Part shown: positions 1-11,290 of the stretch, piece after piece
Layout of the letters: every line of letters starts with the position of its first letter
Position numbering within the stretch: the first letter of the stretch is position 1
Assembly (NCBI GenBank): GCA_030549495.1
Contig: JAUIRK010001046.1
Location: forward strand, 582,501-646,500
DNA from: Nectonema munidae
Lineage: Eukaryota; Nematomorpha; Nectonematoida; Nectonematidae
Direction of reading: 5' to 3'
DNA length: 64,000 nucleotides
Made by a program: the position numbers and the translations under genes
The notes under the pieces: generated by a model
The model's input: the letters and a program-made list of their open reading frames with translations, nothing else
What the model was told of the DNA's origin: nothing
The model's database searches: none

Positions 1-206
1 TTATAATTTATTTCACACTCATTGTGAGGTTTTGGTATTATGAGATTGGCACGCGCAATGCATTTGTCAGCACTTCATTATCAAATGGTTGCTGACGCTT
101 GAACTAGATTGATTATATGGTTTCTTTTCTTTTTCTTACTTACATTATATTTTTATCTTGTTTCTTTTTCTTTCATTGACTGCTAGGAGGGGATGAATCC
201 CCTTAC

Positions 207-273
207 CTTCGTCACATATGGATCCATCCCTCGGTGTAGAGATGGCCAGGGATATGAAATATATTTGAAATGT
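207..273 (-). CDS. Gene A possible downstream exon (Cys-rich region)
   Basis: Between AG (274-275) and a strong donor GAAG|GTAAGG a frame reads STPRDGSICDE with a trailing G. This resembles the D-G-T/S-x-C segment of cysteine-rich regions that follow M12B protease domains. Entry in that frame is phase 0. The pyrimidine tract before the acceptor is poor, and the connection to the previous exon is not demonstrated. Confidence 0.33.
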
Positions 274-842
274 CTAAATTGGATTAGGTTGTCATATTAT
301 TTAATATGCTAAAAATTGAAGATATTTATACATACCAGAAGAAAATGGAAATACACACTTTTGAAAGGCATGTTAATTCTTAAAAGGTATTAGTGTGGTA
401 ACGATGTTGTGTAGATTCATGAGTAGGCGTTCCAACCTTTTTACATGTTTAGCCTCATATGATACTTTTTTATAAATGGTCCTATCAAATTGCATAAAAA
501 TGGAGAAAAAAAGTGGCTGCAGTAAGTATAGTACTTTAAATAGTTACTGTAAAAATACATAATTTTACTATCCTGATGGTTAAAATACGACTTCATATGA
601 GTAAATTTACTACTTTATTCTAGTAAATCAGTTTTAATATAGTAAAATTTTGAAAATTGTACACTATCTACTAATGTGATTCGTTTCTGAGGACGAACTA
701 TGAAAGGGATCGACTTTATACTTTGTAAGGATCTTTTTGGGTAAATAATCTTAGGAATTAATAGATCCCATAGGAATTACAACTTTTTATTTACAATGTA
801 TGGGATTGTATTATTATTAGTAACATAGAATCATCTAAGGAC
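274..842. other. Intron-like AT-rich DNA
   Basis: No feature supported. Presumed intron of gene A on the minus strand. Confidence 0.4.
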
Positions 843-900
843 TTGAGGAATTTTATGGGGCAGGATATTTTAAATGGACTCTGGTCTCGATGTTCCTAAA
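843..900 (-). pseudogene. Gene A exon 10 candidate: third zinc-histidine exon, apparently frameshifted
   Basis: An acceptor with a long pyrimidine tract (CTCACTTTTTGTCTATATTTAACAG) is followed by T TTA GGA ACA TCG. With exon 9 this gives HELGHN-LGTS, matching the family. The frame then reads Arg-Pro where His-Asp is expected and stops at TAA after 10 codons. A second frame starting within the same bases runs on as DQSPFKISCPIKFLKS, which looks like the family's segment after H-D-G with its Cys. The two halves differ by a small frame slip. Either the third zinc ligand is destroyed, or there is a sequencing/assembly indel. The 3' end is a guess at a weak donor. Confidence 0.42.
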
Positions 901-1512
901 CTGTTAAATATAGACAAAAAGTGAGAAATTTCAATTGTTGTAAATTGGAATGAACAAATATATAGCAAGTAGGGTGATCTAAAATTCAGTGAAAGATCAA
1001 GTATTTTTGATAGTTGACGAAAATATACAGGAGGTATAATTCATCTTTTTCAAATTATTTATTTCTTTTACATACGTAGAAAAGCGCTATTAAAATCCAA
1101 AAAGGATTTTTTAATGTATATTTTGGAAACAAATATGCTTACGAAAGATATTTGAAATAAGCTTAATAAAATAAAGTAAAAAACATTCTTAAATTTTCTT
1201 GTAGCACATTCTTGATTTTATTTGAAAAGCATTAGAAACCGTTGGTGCCGATAGTATTCTAAAATTTATTCTTACCATCTTTATATATGAATAAAATTTT
1301 ACCCGTATATAGATATAATCAATATTTTCATGCATAATATATCTTCATATTAAATAACGGAAGCAAATGCTTTGAAAAAAGTCTTCTAATATTTCGAACA
1401 GAGCGAAATATTCATATTCATAAAAAATAAAGTAAAAAAATGATAATATATTTTCCCCACACTTATTTCCGTACTTTAAATCTTATAGGTTTTCTGCATT
1501 TATAGAAGTTAC

Positions 1513-1615
1513 TTGTGTCCCAATTCATGTGCAGCTGTGATGCCAACGCCATCCCTATTTGCACTCAGGAGTATGCTCGCTCTGGCAGAACACATTGAGT
1601 TGATGTTTCCAAGGC
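1513..1615 (-). CDS. Gene A exon 9: zinc-binding AHELGH exon of M12B metalloprotease
   Basis: 33 codons plus split codons. After the acceptor (AATTTTCTTAG) it reads LGNINSMCSAR, matching G-L-A-x-V-x-x-M-C-S, then DGVGITAAHELGH, which holds two of the three zinc-ligand histidines and the catalytic glutamate of the metzincin motif HExxHxxGxxH. The donor CACAA|GTAACT leaves AA, so a pyrimidine at the start of the next exon gives Asn (HELGHN), the usual residue. This is the clearest single piece of evidence for the protease. Confidence 0.92.
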
Positions 1616-2634
1616 CTAAGAAAATTTACATTTCTAAATCAATTTCATTGGATAAACCATTTTTAGAAAGAGAACAAATGAAATTAGGAATAGCAGCTTC
1701 TAATAAGGAGAAAAGGTTTCCTTATTTTCGAGTCATGCACGAAAAATTGGAAATCTTAAATATAAGAACAAGTGTTTAGATGATTGTCAACGATACAAAA
1801 TAATACAACAGGTATCTTGATTCCAAAAACTAATGTGAGATTATGGAAAGAAATTGCTTTCATATAATTTTGAAAAGTGAACATTTAGAATTAGGGAAAA
1901 TGACGTTTTAACTCCGCATTTTCCACGATTCTGCTATTTATTACAATAGTTATCATTATAAAACTGTTGGAATATTGAAAAACATTTTACTTATTTTGAA
2001 AAACTTAACCTATATCCACATTTTAGTTTGGTTGAATTGAGAAGTTTTTTTCGTGGGTTGAGCACAAATTGAAGCTTTCAATATATATAAAAGTAGATGA
2101 AAAACTACAATGCATTATACCACATTAGATAGAAAAAGTAAAATCGAATATATGTGAGCGACTGCGCTGACAATTTAATATATTTTTAATATATTTTTAG
2201 ATATTCAGGTTTAAATTTTAAGTATTTTTGATTTTCAATAAACATTTCAAATGTCATTTTATATTCTTATGTAGGCATTATGCTTTTATGTAAACTTAAT
2301 TTTTTTTATTCATAACTTATTTTCTTCTTTAATAACTTCATTTTGTTAAAGTTTTGGTCTAGCAAATTATATATATATATATATAAATAAAAGAAATAGT
2401 GTAAAGATATATAAAATATATAATTAATATTTCATTCTTCCAGGGCTAAAACAGCATCGCTCTGAAACAGCAGTGCTAAAATGGTTTTGCTTTTGCTAGT
2501 CTTTCCTCCGTTCTTTAGAAAAAATTTAAAACCGGATATGAACGCTATGCAAAAATTGTTTGAAATGTGGAAGTTTTCTTTAATATTCGAGGTGATGTAA
2601 TGAAAGTGATACTAATGAAGGAATTCTGACTTAC
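1616..2634. other. Intron 8 of gene A
   Basis: AT-rich, with a short (AT)n tract near 2370-2385. Nothing else recognised. Confidence 0.5.
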
Positions 2635-2687
2635 CTACGATTTCCAAATACTTGCCATCTATCGTTGTAGTGAACTTCAATCGAAAA
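2635..2687 (-). CDS. Gene A exon 8: metalloprotease domain, strand before the zinc site
   Basis: A 53-base exon between acceptor TTCTTCTTTATTTTCAAAG and an excellent donor GTAG|GTAAGT. It encodes FRLKFTTTIDGKYLEIV, corresponding to the L-x-T-x-x-D strand and loop preceding the G-L-A-x-V-x-x-M-C segment. Phase 2 in and phase 1 out fit exons 7 and 9 exactly: the leftover G plus GC at the start of exon 9 reads Gly. Confidence 0.8.
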
Positions 2688-3492
2688 CTTTGAAAATAAA
2701 GAAGAAATTATGTTTCCCATTTCACCCAAATAAAATGTAATGTATAAATATAAGTTCATATACTCGGTAGAAAAGTTTAACATTATAATCATAATAACAT
2801 GCATTATTCACATAAGAAAATATATTTATTAAAAAAATATATATTTTTTCATTGAATAAAGAAAGATATATTTTATCAATTAACATTTTGCATGTTATAT
2901 TGCTGAAATAGATCTTTTGTTTAAAATATACCTAAACAATTAATTTATTTAGCCTTATAGTCTTATGACCTGCACCCTCCCGCTGACGGACGCTAATGTG
3001 TGGACGGACAGCTATGTAATTTATTTAATTATACTGACCTAATACTAAATTCTTACTAAGATAAAAGTAATTATACTAAACTAGTTGTAAATTATAAATA
3101 ATATTGAGTGAGATAGTTATTTTACTAATATATATTAAACATGCAAAATAGTTATTTTACTATCGGATAATAATAATAATTTTGTTAGGTTTACCAATCA
3201 TCGGAAAATGAAATTCAAAGAAATTTAGATTAGTAAATAAAAGTAAAATATAATGATTCGTTAAAATTTGGACAAAATCAATATTTCAATTAAAAAGAGT
3301 CCGAAAAGTGAAAAATTAATCAGAACTTTCTCATAAATATTTGAATAAATAACCATAAATTCAAGAAAAAAATTTAAAAATATGATTTTTCAAGCTATTA
3401 TTGAAAAAATATGGCATTAGCGGCATCTAAATTTAAATAAAATGATCTAATTTACTTATAAAGTAGTGCTATTTGCACTAATATACCTATAA

Positions 3493-4009
3493 CTAGCCGG
3501 TCCCGTGGTCGTTTCTCGCTTCGCTCGAAACATAGGATTCTGGGTAATGTGTATTTTGAGTTGCTAATTAAAATTCGCTTCGCTAGAAACGACCACGGGA
3601 CCGGCTAGTTTTTTTTGTTTAGGCTGCGCTCGAAACATAGGATTCTGGGTAGTGTGTATTTTGAGTTGCTAATAGTGTTATATGGTATGGTGGTCAGTTT
3701 TTAGAATAATTGTATCTTTTCTGTGTATTTTTCTATTACACCATATAAAAATACATACAAAAGATATTTCAACCAATCAGAATGCTTCAATCGACACTCA
3801 CACTACAGATATATGAACTCATCACACATATAAAACATATAAATAATTTCAACCAATCAGAATGCTTCAAACACATACACACATACAAACTCATCACACC
3901 ATATAAAAATACACACAAAACACATATATAAATAATTTCAACCAATCAAAATGCTTCCAGCGACAGACACACACACACACAGACGCTAGCTTATTATAAT
4001 ATAGAATAA
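3493..4009. mobile_element. Hairpin-bearing repeat element, copy 1 of a tandem pair
   Basis: Starts with a GC-rich arm (CTAGCCGGTCCCGTGGTCG..., 3493-3515) whose inverted partner lies at 3586-3608, forming a 23-bp perfect stem with about 70 bases between. It continues with 'cataggattctgggtaatgt' sequence that occurs twice, then repeated 'aaccaatcagaatgcttc' blocks and a CA-rich tail, and ends near 'gctagcttattataatatag'. No coding capacity. GC contrast with the surroundings is sharp. Class unresolved. The CTAG at the stem edge followed by T is reminiscent of a Helitron 3' end, but no 5' TC terminus is defined. Confidence 0.7.
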
Positions 4010-4520
4010 TAGCCGGTCCCGTGGTCGTTTCTCGCTTCGCTCGAAACAGTGTTTCTCGCTGCGCTCGAAACATAGGATTCTGGGTAGTGTGTATATTGAT
4101 TTGCTAATTCAAATTCGCTTCGCTCGAAACGACCACGGGACCGGCTAGTTTTTTTTGTTTAGGCTGCGCTCGAACAATGGGATTCTGAGTAATGTGTATT
4201 TTGAGTTGTTAATAGTGTTATATGGCATGGTGGTCAGTTTTTAGCATAGTTGTATCTTTTCTGTGTATTTTTCTATTACACCATATAAAAATACAGAGAA
4301 AAGATATTTCAACCAATCAGAATGCTTCAAACACATATATACACAAAACATATATAAATAATTTCAACCAATCAAAATGCTTCAAGCACATACACACATA
4401 TAAACTCATCACACCATATAAAAATACACATAAAACACATATATAAATAAATTCAACCAATCAGAATGCTTCCAGCGACACACAGACAGACACACAGACG
4501 CTAGCTTATTATAATATAGA
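4010..4520. mobile_element. Hairpin-bearing repeat element, copy 2 (tandem)
   Basis: A head-to-tail second copy of the preceding unit, about 511 bp against 517 bp. It has the same outer stem (4010-4032 with the partner ending at 4148), the same internal blocks and the same 'cgctagcttattataatatag' end. The two differ by scattered substitutions and an extra TTTCTCGCTGCGCTCGAAAC segment near 4049. Confidence 0.7.
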
Positions 4521-5446
4521 TAAAGATAATGGTAACTATATATCTAGTAAGAATTGACTTTATTATTTGTTTACTATTCATATAATATTATTATTATAAT
4601 TATTTTTCAATGCTTCATCAATCTCTTTATTTTTCAAGTATTTTTTTCATTTTTTGCAAAGATATTTTATTATTTCAAATATATCAATTTTAAGTTAACT
4701 GTTAAATATAGTTCTTTAATTTGATCAAATTTAAATGCCAACATTGGTTGATTAATCTAACTTGATGATTTAACCTTATATATCGATTATTATACTCTTA
4801 CTATATCCTCTTGAATATTTGTTTAATTTGTTCCTGCCTAATGAACATATATATTCATTCTCATTTTCAGTTTTATTTGATCTTTTTTACATTCAAAATC
4901 GACCTTTTTTTAATTCAAATGATATTTTTAAACAAAATTATAAAAATTTAGCATTATTAATCTAAAAATTTTTGTAAATTAAATTTTTTTTCTTCAAACT
5001 TGTTTTCGATTGAAACTGTAAAAAATCTCTAAAAAGAAAAATTTAATAAAAAGCACCATTTTTAAATGAAAAATATCATTATGCAAAATATAGCGAGGGT
5101 TATAATAAGATAATATGACAAATCTTAATAAAGAAAATTTCGACTCTATGAGTCTTTTTCAAGATATGTCAAGCAAAAGGCGGAGGGAACGGCTTTTGTG
5201 GTGAAGATGTAAAAAATTTTTGCTTAACATAAGTTAAAAAAGACTCGCAGAGTCAAAAAATTCTTTTTAATAAAAATTTCTAAATCCTATATTATATTTC
5301 TCACTAATATATATTCTATTCTATTTTAAAGAAATTATACTTCATCTTATTTTATTGATAATTTAATTGATTGAAATGCCGAAAACAAGGACTAATTTTT
5401 TAAAATGTTAATAAATTTTTATTATTTTTTGTTAAAACTTTCTTAC
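4521..5446. other. Intron 7 of gene A, right-hand part
   Basis: AT-rich. The bases around 5135-5150 ('cgactctatgagtctttttc') and 5235-5260 ('aaaaagactcgcagagtcaaa') form a small inverted pair. No gene seen. Confidence 0.4.
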
Positions 5447-5544
5447 TTGGAAAGATAGATGGACACATCTGAGCTTCCTTTGCGCGAGATTTGAAATGTC
5501 TCGAAACTTTTGAATAAACGTCTGGCATCTCCGATTCGCAATTT
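5447..5544 (-). CDS. Gene A exon 7: metalloprotease domain
   Basis: 32 codons plus two bases, acceptor TATATTTAG|AAA, strong donor CCAA|GTAAGA, phase 0 in and phase 2 out. The text GDARRLFKSFETFQ matches the M12B helix around D-A-x-x-T-L-x-S-F-x-x-W-Q, and the end (SDVSIYLS) begins the strand that in the family precedes L-x-T-x-x-D. The split codon with exon 8 (AA + T) reads Asn. Confidence 0.8.
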
Positions 5545-5692
5545 CTAAATATACTTTTTTAATAGATTCAAATCATGAAAATATAAGATAAAAATGAAAG
5601 ATTAGTTCCAAATATTTTGCATCAAAGACACAAGAAAAAATTTTTGTCCTAGATTTTTCAGTTGAACAATAATATTTAGATTAGCTCAATTC

Positions 5693-5818
5693 TTATTCTT
5701 CTGGATCATCTATAGTGATCTCTGTGGGTAGGACTGGCAGATTTAACAGTTTTCCGTGATTTTCTACTCTTACCGAACGCTTAATTACGGAATCTCGAAG
5801 AAGATAAAAGAAACTCAA
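5693..5818 (-). CDS. Gene A, possible alternative exon between exons 6 and 7
   Basis: A 41-codon open frame ending in TAA, about 150 bases upstream of exon 7. Taken from the acceptor at 5819-5820 it enters in phase 0, compatible with exon 6. It contains two readings. One is a short cassette ending at a strong donor TCG|GTAAGA (5774), 15 codons long, phase 0 on both sides. The other is read-through, via a protein-like stretch (VRVENHGKLLNLPVLPTEI) to a stop after DDPEE, which would truncate the protease before its zinc site. The pyrimidine tract nearby is strong but best placed for an acceptor in another phase. No homology recognised. It may be chance. Confidence 0.3.
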   Translation of the reverse strand: MSFFYLLRDSVIKRSVRVENHGKLLNLPVLPTEITIDDPEE

Positions 5819-6719
5819 CTTTTCATTCAAATATTTTATAATTTTAAAAAAGCAGGTTTAAAAATTTTATAGCTCTGAATATAATATTATTCATCTCTTC
5901 CTTTAGTTAAACATTTCATTTTTTATATAAGATATTTCCTTTTACCAATAAAAAAGATCTTTTATGACTTTTATCAAAGTCATTTTTTATCATGGCTTAT
6001 CCTAAGGCGTAGTAAGTGGCTAAATCTATAGCTCCTTTATCCTATCAATCATTTGGTATTTTTTGACCTGCTTAAGAAGTACGGATAATTTAAGATTAAT
6101 TTATGCGCGTTCGTCAATAACTTCAGATTGTTAACAAATTTTTTTATATGAAATATTATTTTTGATCAATTTTATCCATTTAATATTTGTATTTATTTAT
6201 AACTAGCACTTTTTTTTAAATATTTTTCATAAAAAAATAATTTGTTTTTGACCAATTTTTTGATTTTGACACTTTTTATAGGTCAATCTATAAAATAAAT
6301 CAGCATTGTGAACGATTGTTTTATAATAATAAATTCTGAAGCTAAGTATACTTGTATATACTTGAATAATTTTAAAATTTTTAACATTTCTAATTTTAGG
6401 ATGATAAAATTACCAATTTGAATATATTAAAGATGAAAATAATCTTAATTCTCACCTTTACATTCAACCTCCTATTAATTGTAGTGATTTTAATACAGAT
6501 TTTGTCTGGTCCTAAAGAAATAGGAGATATATAGACCATTTTACAGGTAATCAATTACTTGCTGAAGGAACAAACATGGTCTAAGTTTATGGTCCAAATT
6601 ATTAAGATAATAGTGATTTGAAATTGATGGACAATTTTCATTTGTTCTTCAAAAGAATTAATTAACTAAATTATTTATTTTACAAATGACACTGTGCCTT
6701 GCAAAATTATTTTAATTTA

Positions 6720-6930
6720 AATTTGGCTATAGAAGGGTTTCTCTCGGCTGATCTTTTTTTGGAGAGTCTTGCATTTATTGTCCCGATGCCATTCATGACG
6801 TCAAGGGGGTGGCAGCAAATTAAACAACTAGAAATTCTATTTCGGGTACATCAAGAATCAACCCGACATGTTTGGAATGAAATCCATGAGGTCTAACCTT
6901 CTTGATACCATCGGTGCTCATCTTTATTCT
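6720..6930 (-). mobile_element. tRNA-derived SINE, copy 1
   Basis: On the minus strand it has an A-box-like TGGTATCAAGAAGG followed by GTTAGACCTCATGG and a B-box-like GGTTGATTCTTG about 45 bases later. It shares a body with 46490-46655 (e.g. 'attaaacaac..gaattctattt' on the plus strand). The promoter boxes are eroded. Sits in intron 6 of gene A. Confidence 0.55.
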
Positions 6931-7192
6931 TGTGAATTATTATTGTTTAAAAATTGATTTTATGTCAATTCTTATTATTTCAATCATTTTAAGTCAATTC
7001 ACTGTACACCGAGTAAATCACTATAACTATAAGGACCTCTTTTAAAATACAAGAATTCCATCAATACATAAAATACTAGGTGCATATATACAGGGTAAGA
7101 TAAAAAAGTGAAAACTTAATTATTTTTAAAATAAATTGAATAAAAGACGTGGAAATAATATTTAATTGAGTGAATGCGAATAAAAGCGTTAC

Positions 7193-7267
7193 CTTGACAA
7201 CTTCAAGTCCAGTAAGCTTTATCTCAATAGGAACTTCCAGGCTGTCAGATTTGAATAGGGATTTTAT
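7193..7267 (-). CDS. Gene A exon 6: metalloprotease domain, central strands
   Basis: A 25-codon exon, acceptor AAATATTTTAG|ATA, donor AAG|GTAACG, phase 0 on both sides. It encodes IKSLFKSDSLEVPIEIKLTG then LEVVK. This is the M12B region where a helix ends in S-L-F/Y-K-D and is followed by the I-x-I-x-L/V-x-G-L-E strand. Too short to be found as an ORF, and recognised by splice sites plus family pattern. It joins exon 7 directly in phase 0. Confidence 0.8.
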
Positions 7268-7979
7268 CTAAAATATTTTACTAGGAAATGATTTACAAAT
7301 TAAAAAGTAAACTATATCATTATCAGTTATATTTTAACTTTTTTCAATTCTATTTCTCGATTACAAAAAATCTTAGCCTTATAATTTCATCAAAGAGGAA
7401 ATTAATTGATTTAGGATTCAATAGTAGAGGTGTGAAATTTTTTATTTTAAATGGAATCACACATTTATGTTTGTGCATCTTGTTTATAATATACATATCC
7501 CATATTAGACTTTTTATAGCATGCAGTGTTGTCTTCTTCAATTTCTTCAATTTGTTTAGTTTTATACCTAATCAAATAATTCCTTACTTCTCATATGGTC
7601 CCGCTGGGACCATGGAATATTTTGAGGGTGCAGCAGAAAATTCAGGACACACAAAAATTATATTGAGTGTTTCGAGATTAATAATAATATTATTTAAAAT
7701 GGAAATATAAAATTTAATATTAACTTTCAATAGTACAAACAAGCCACTCCAAAATGGAGTAATGTATTGCTTAAACTTGTATAAATCATTAAAATGTCAA
7801 GATATATTATGATATTTATGCAGTATGCTCAAACTCATAGCTGCATAAGACATACCACCGATTTTTTTACAAGCGTTTTGTCACAATTGTACAAGCCACT
7901 TTCTTTTTATAGTATAGAATTTTATTTAGAGTAAAAGTAATATAATTAAGGATTTGTTTAAACTCAAAAAAGGAAAATG

Positions 7980-10170
7980 GGTGATAAATCCATTTTTTGA
8001 AATATGAAATCTCTAGAAGAAAATTTTTAGGAAGATTTTATTGAATTTAAATGAAATGAAAAATTTTAATTAAAGTTTTAAAAAAACCGTTAAATATTTT
8101 TCATATTTCTTTTACTTCATAATGGACAATTTTTAATTTTTTACAATCTCAGTGGCCGATCTATAAAAAAGTTCGAAAAAAAATCCCCATTTTTAAGTTC
8201 ATTTTTTCGTATCCCAATAAAAAAATAGGATATAAGTGTATTAAAATTCTGAAAAAAAAAATTGAAACGTGAAAACGCAATCGAACACGGGCAGAGATAT
8301 TTATTTCGAGGTTGTTTACTTTGTGAATTCTAATATTCTTTATTGCAATAATTGCATAATTATGTAGTTTTATTTTTTAATTTTTTTTATATTGTCAGAA
8401 CAAAATTATAAAATGTACATAAATAAATTATATAATATATTTAATTTTATGCAAAGAAAATTGCTTAAGTTATCTTTCTCGTGTATTTATCAAGTATAAT
8501 TTAATTTTCTATTTTATTTTTTTTGTATAAATTGATTTAATATGACTGATATATTATATAATAAATAATATTCTTTATAGATTATAATTAGATCGATGTT
8601 AGTGGTGTTAAGTAAGTGAGACTTGGAAATAAATGAATCGTAAAACCTTATTGCATGGAATATTCTATCACTCCAGTAACCGGCTTCAACTTGATAAATT
8701 TCTCCTCAACTCAACGGTTTGATATAAAGTAACATGCCAAGATCGAAATCGTACCGATCTTCGCTATTTGTCGTAATTTATTTTATCCTACGTAATTTCG
8801 ATGTGTATTTTTTACAAAAATACTATCGTACCGTACATTTATTTGGAAGCGTAACATACCGTATACCACCACTGTGGCCAATTCAACCAAGAAAAAATGC
8901 AAAGAAAATTCTGTTCCATATTTTATTTATGTGTTCATTAAAGTTGCAGAAATGAGTACAAAAAATAGTCTGATATACATGATCTCGAAAAAAACATCTA
9001 GAGATTGCACGTGAAAAAAAAACAAAATACAAGATTTCTTCAAAATGTTGCATGATGAGAATAAATCATGAACTGACACTGATGTTGAAAATTAATTACT
9101 CTCAAAACTCCAGCTGAATAATTTTCACTTGAACACGACCTTAACTCTTAATTTTGTTTCTCTGAGGACAGTTACGTGAAATTTATGATATAAGTCAAGT
9201 CTTGAAAATTACGACTCAGACTAAAGGTGAACCCATCTTCAAAAAATGTGAGACGCATTTCAAAAAGAACAATATTCCATTCAATAGCATTGTCGTTTCA
9301 ACAGAATGCCCTATTGGTATGATTGCAAGTTTGCGAGGATTGTAAGGAGTTGTTTCTAATGTAGTTTGTTTGTAAAGAATGTTGAGCATCAGGACTTGCT
9401 TGCCAAAAATCTAGCAGGGCGTCTGCATGTATTACTTAGACATGTTATTAAAGTTAACAACTTTATAAAAAAACGAATGTATTCCTGTTTCTTTCACCAA
9501 TTATGGGAACAGATTAATGAAAAACTGTTCATATATATTGGCTGCAACTTTTTTTTTACTTTGAGGCAGTGTTATCTCTTTTTTAGGTAGAACAGAACTG
9601 CATAGAAATTATTTAAAAAGGTGAATGTCCCGAATAATGATCTTGTAGAAAAATTCGATCTTGTTTTCCTGTAATAGATAATCACTGCAATAGAATATTA
9701 AGCTGTATTGGTTAAAAACTTAGAGACAGAAGTTTACAGGGTTTCCTTCCTAAACAAATATATAGACTGCGCCATGATATAGTAATAGATGTTGACGATA
9801 TTTGAAGCGGTTGCAAAATGATATCAAAATTCGCTTCACAATATTCAAAATTGCTTGGTGAATCCATTCATTGCTGATGCACGAGAAGTTGAAATAACCC
9901 TACGAGAAAGTTTGATTGAACTTTAAAATAACACAACACCTCGAAGAGTTTCAAGATTGAAGGACACCTAAAATGTGGATGAATGAAAACAGGCACAAGA
10001 AGTACCCAGTACTCTGGAAAAAATATGTGGTTGCCCCTTTCCATACTTACTTTGTTGAGTGTGTTTTCAGTTGGCTAAATTATTTGCTATCAAAAACTCA
10101 AAATTGTCAGTAGAAAAAAGAAGTTATCTTCGCTTTTCCTAGACTGTAAGGAATTACTAGCCGTGTAAGC
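7980..10170 (+). mobile_element. Decayed hAT-type transposon with ZBED5-like transposase remains
   Basis: Fragments in shifting plus-strand frames match the hAT transposase of the ZBED5-like group. Around 9255-9310 FKKNNIPFNSIVVSTE resembles the start of the catalytic core. Around 9385-9480 LAKNLAGRLHVLLRHVIK then VNNFIK matches the A-K-x-L-P-x-x-L-x-x-V-x-x-x-V-N-F-I-K block. Around 9855-9910 NPFIADAREVEITLRESLIE corresponds to the C-terminal N-P-F region, and 10025-10070 to the P-F-x-T-Y-L segment. Many stops and frameshifts, clearly dead. The 5' part (7980-8870) also occurs at 31320-32080. Lies in intron 5 of gene A. Confidence 0.7.
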
Positions 10171-10584
10171 GAAAATTGAGAAGTAAGAAGCCCTACAGTA
10201 GTGAAAGGGAACCCATTAAAAGCAATGCATGACCGAGCTGAGTTTATATAGATTCCTTATTTTGAGTCCATAGTACAATCCAAACTTACATTGCTAGATG
10301 TATTAGTTAAGGGACAGAGCAGGGGTTGGGGGATAAGAAGTAAATTTGGGAAAAAGAGGCCACAAGAACTCACATTGGATTGAAAGAAATACATATACCG
10401 TTAAGTAATATCGTATAAGTCAATTAGAAGGAGTCAAATCTTACTCATAATATAAATAAGGATTTAATATATGCTCTCCCTCTATCTAAGTCTCTATTAA
10501 TAAAAACGGTCAAATAGTTTAACAACATCTGGCATTGAGGGTGCAAAATATTAAGATTATTATGGAAGTATTTAGGATGTGTAC

Positions 10585-10754
10585 TGTCGCTATGATGAAT
10601 TCCGCTTTGGTCAAGTAGTCTTTGAGGTAGAAATCGACGAAGATTTTGATTGATACCGAGTACTTGCGATCTAAGGCTGCTGCTGCCACTAGATTTTCCA
10701 GTTCACTTTTTCCATATTGCGGCTCTGATACTTCTTTCTTCAATGTATCTCTAT
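10585..10754 (-). CDS. Gene A exon 5: start of metalloprotease domain
   Basis: A 56-codon exon with a good acceptor (TGTTATTTTTGCCTAG) entering in phase 1, so the split codon with exon 4 reads Asp. The text RKYSVSIKIFVDFYLKDYL followed by TKAEFIIAT matches the start of an M12B catalytic domain: K-Y, a hydrophobic strand with V-D, then a helix. The donor ACA|GTACAC is weak but gives phase 0, which fits exon 6. The frame remains open for some 20 codons beyond, so the 3' boundary is the least certain part. The exon is noticeably GC-richer than its surroundings. It sits between an hAT fragment (left) and an RTE LINE (right), so its introns have grown by insertion. Confidence 0.72.
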
Positions 10755-10859
10755 CTAGGCAAAAATAACAGTAGAAAGGTCGTTAAAGTCGAAGCAGGGA
10801 ATAAGGATAAGCTCTTGTTATTCATGAAATGTCTCAATGACAAGCGACACAAATAGCCT

Positions 10860-11290
10860 ATGACAGCAAATCTCTAGGTCTGCCACCACGTGGCGAAATT
10901 GTTTTAAACTAAATGATCTAGAGGTTGAAGGCGAGAAAAGGTGCTTTAGCTTAGTGTAGAGCAAGCTCGTAAGCAGTTGTTCTAGGAGAAAATAATTAAT
11001 TTCAAATGATCTCTGCCTTCATGTGTGGAAGCGCAAAGGCTAAAGATTTCCAATCCTGAATACAAAATGGTTAGCGCCAGGAAGGACAACCGGGTGCAGA
11101 AACAATTATGCTCCAATACAAACATGCTATAATCTAGGTTAATAAAAAGGACGGAGTTCCCCTCAAAGTACTCTGTGGGAGATCCCATCTGCCTACGACA
11201 AAAAGAAGGGGGAAACACTAATGATAGAAAGATGAATAAATATAACGAGGTGAATAAGACTGATAAAGAACCAGTGCCGAGAAGTCAAAA
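10860..11290 (+). other. Probable 5' region of the RTE LINE
   Basis: Less AT-rich than the surroundings, without a long frame, and directly upstream of the LINE endonuclease ('gtgggagatcccatctgcc...'). Probably the 5' untranslated part of the element; not tested against another copy. Confidence 0.35.

Noticed and set aside
1513-1779. Plus-strand 88-codon frame
   Set aside because: It is the complement of the AHELGH exon and adjacent intron; no independent support.
4222-4446. Plus-strand 74-codon frame rich in His and Thr
   Set aside because: Translation of CA-rich and 'aaccaatcaga' repeats of the hairpin element.
7288-7710. Plus-strand frame of 140 codons rich in Phe, Ile and Leu
   Set aside because: Hydrophobic low-complexity translation typical of AT-rich DNA, with no domain. 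It lies directly next to gene A exon 6 on the other strand.
10650-10856. Plus-strand frame over gene A exon 5
   Set aside because: Shadow of the minus-strand exon, which has splice sites, phase fit and family motifs.
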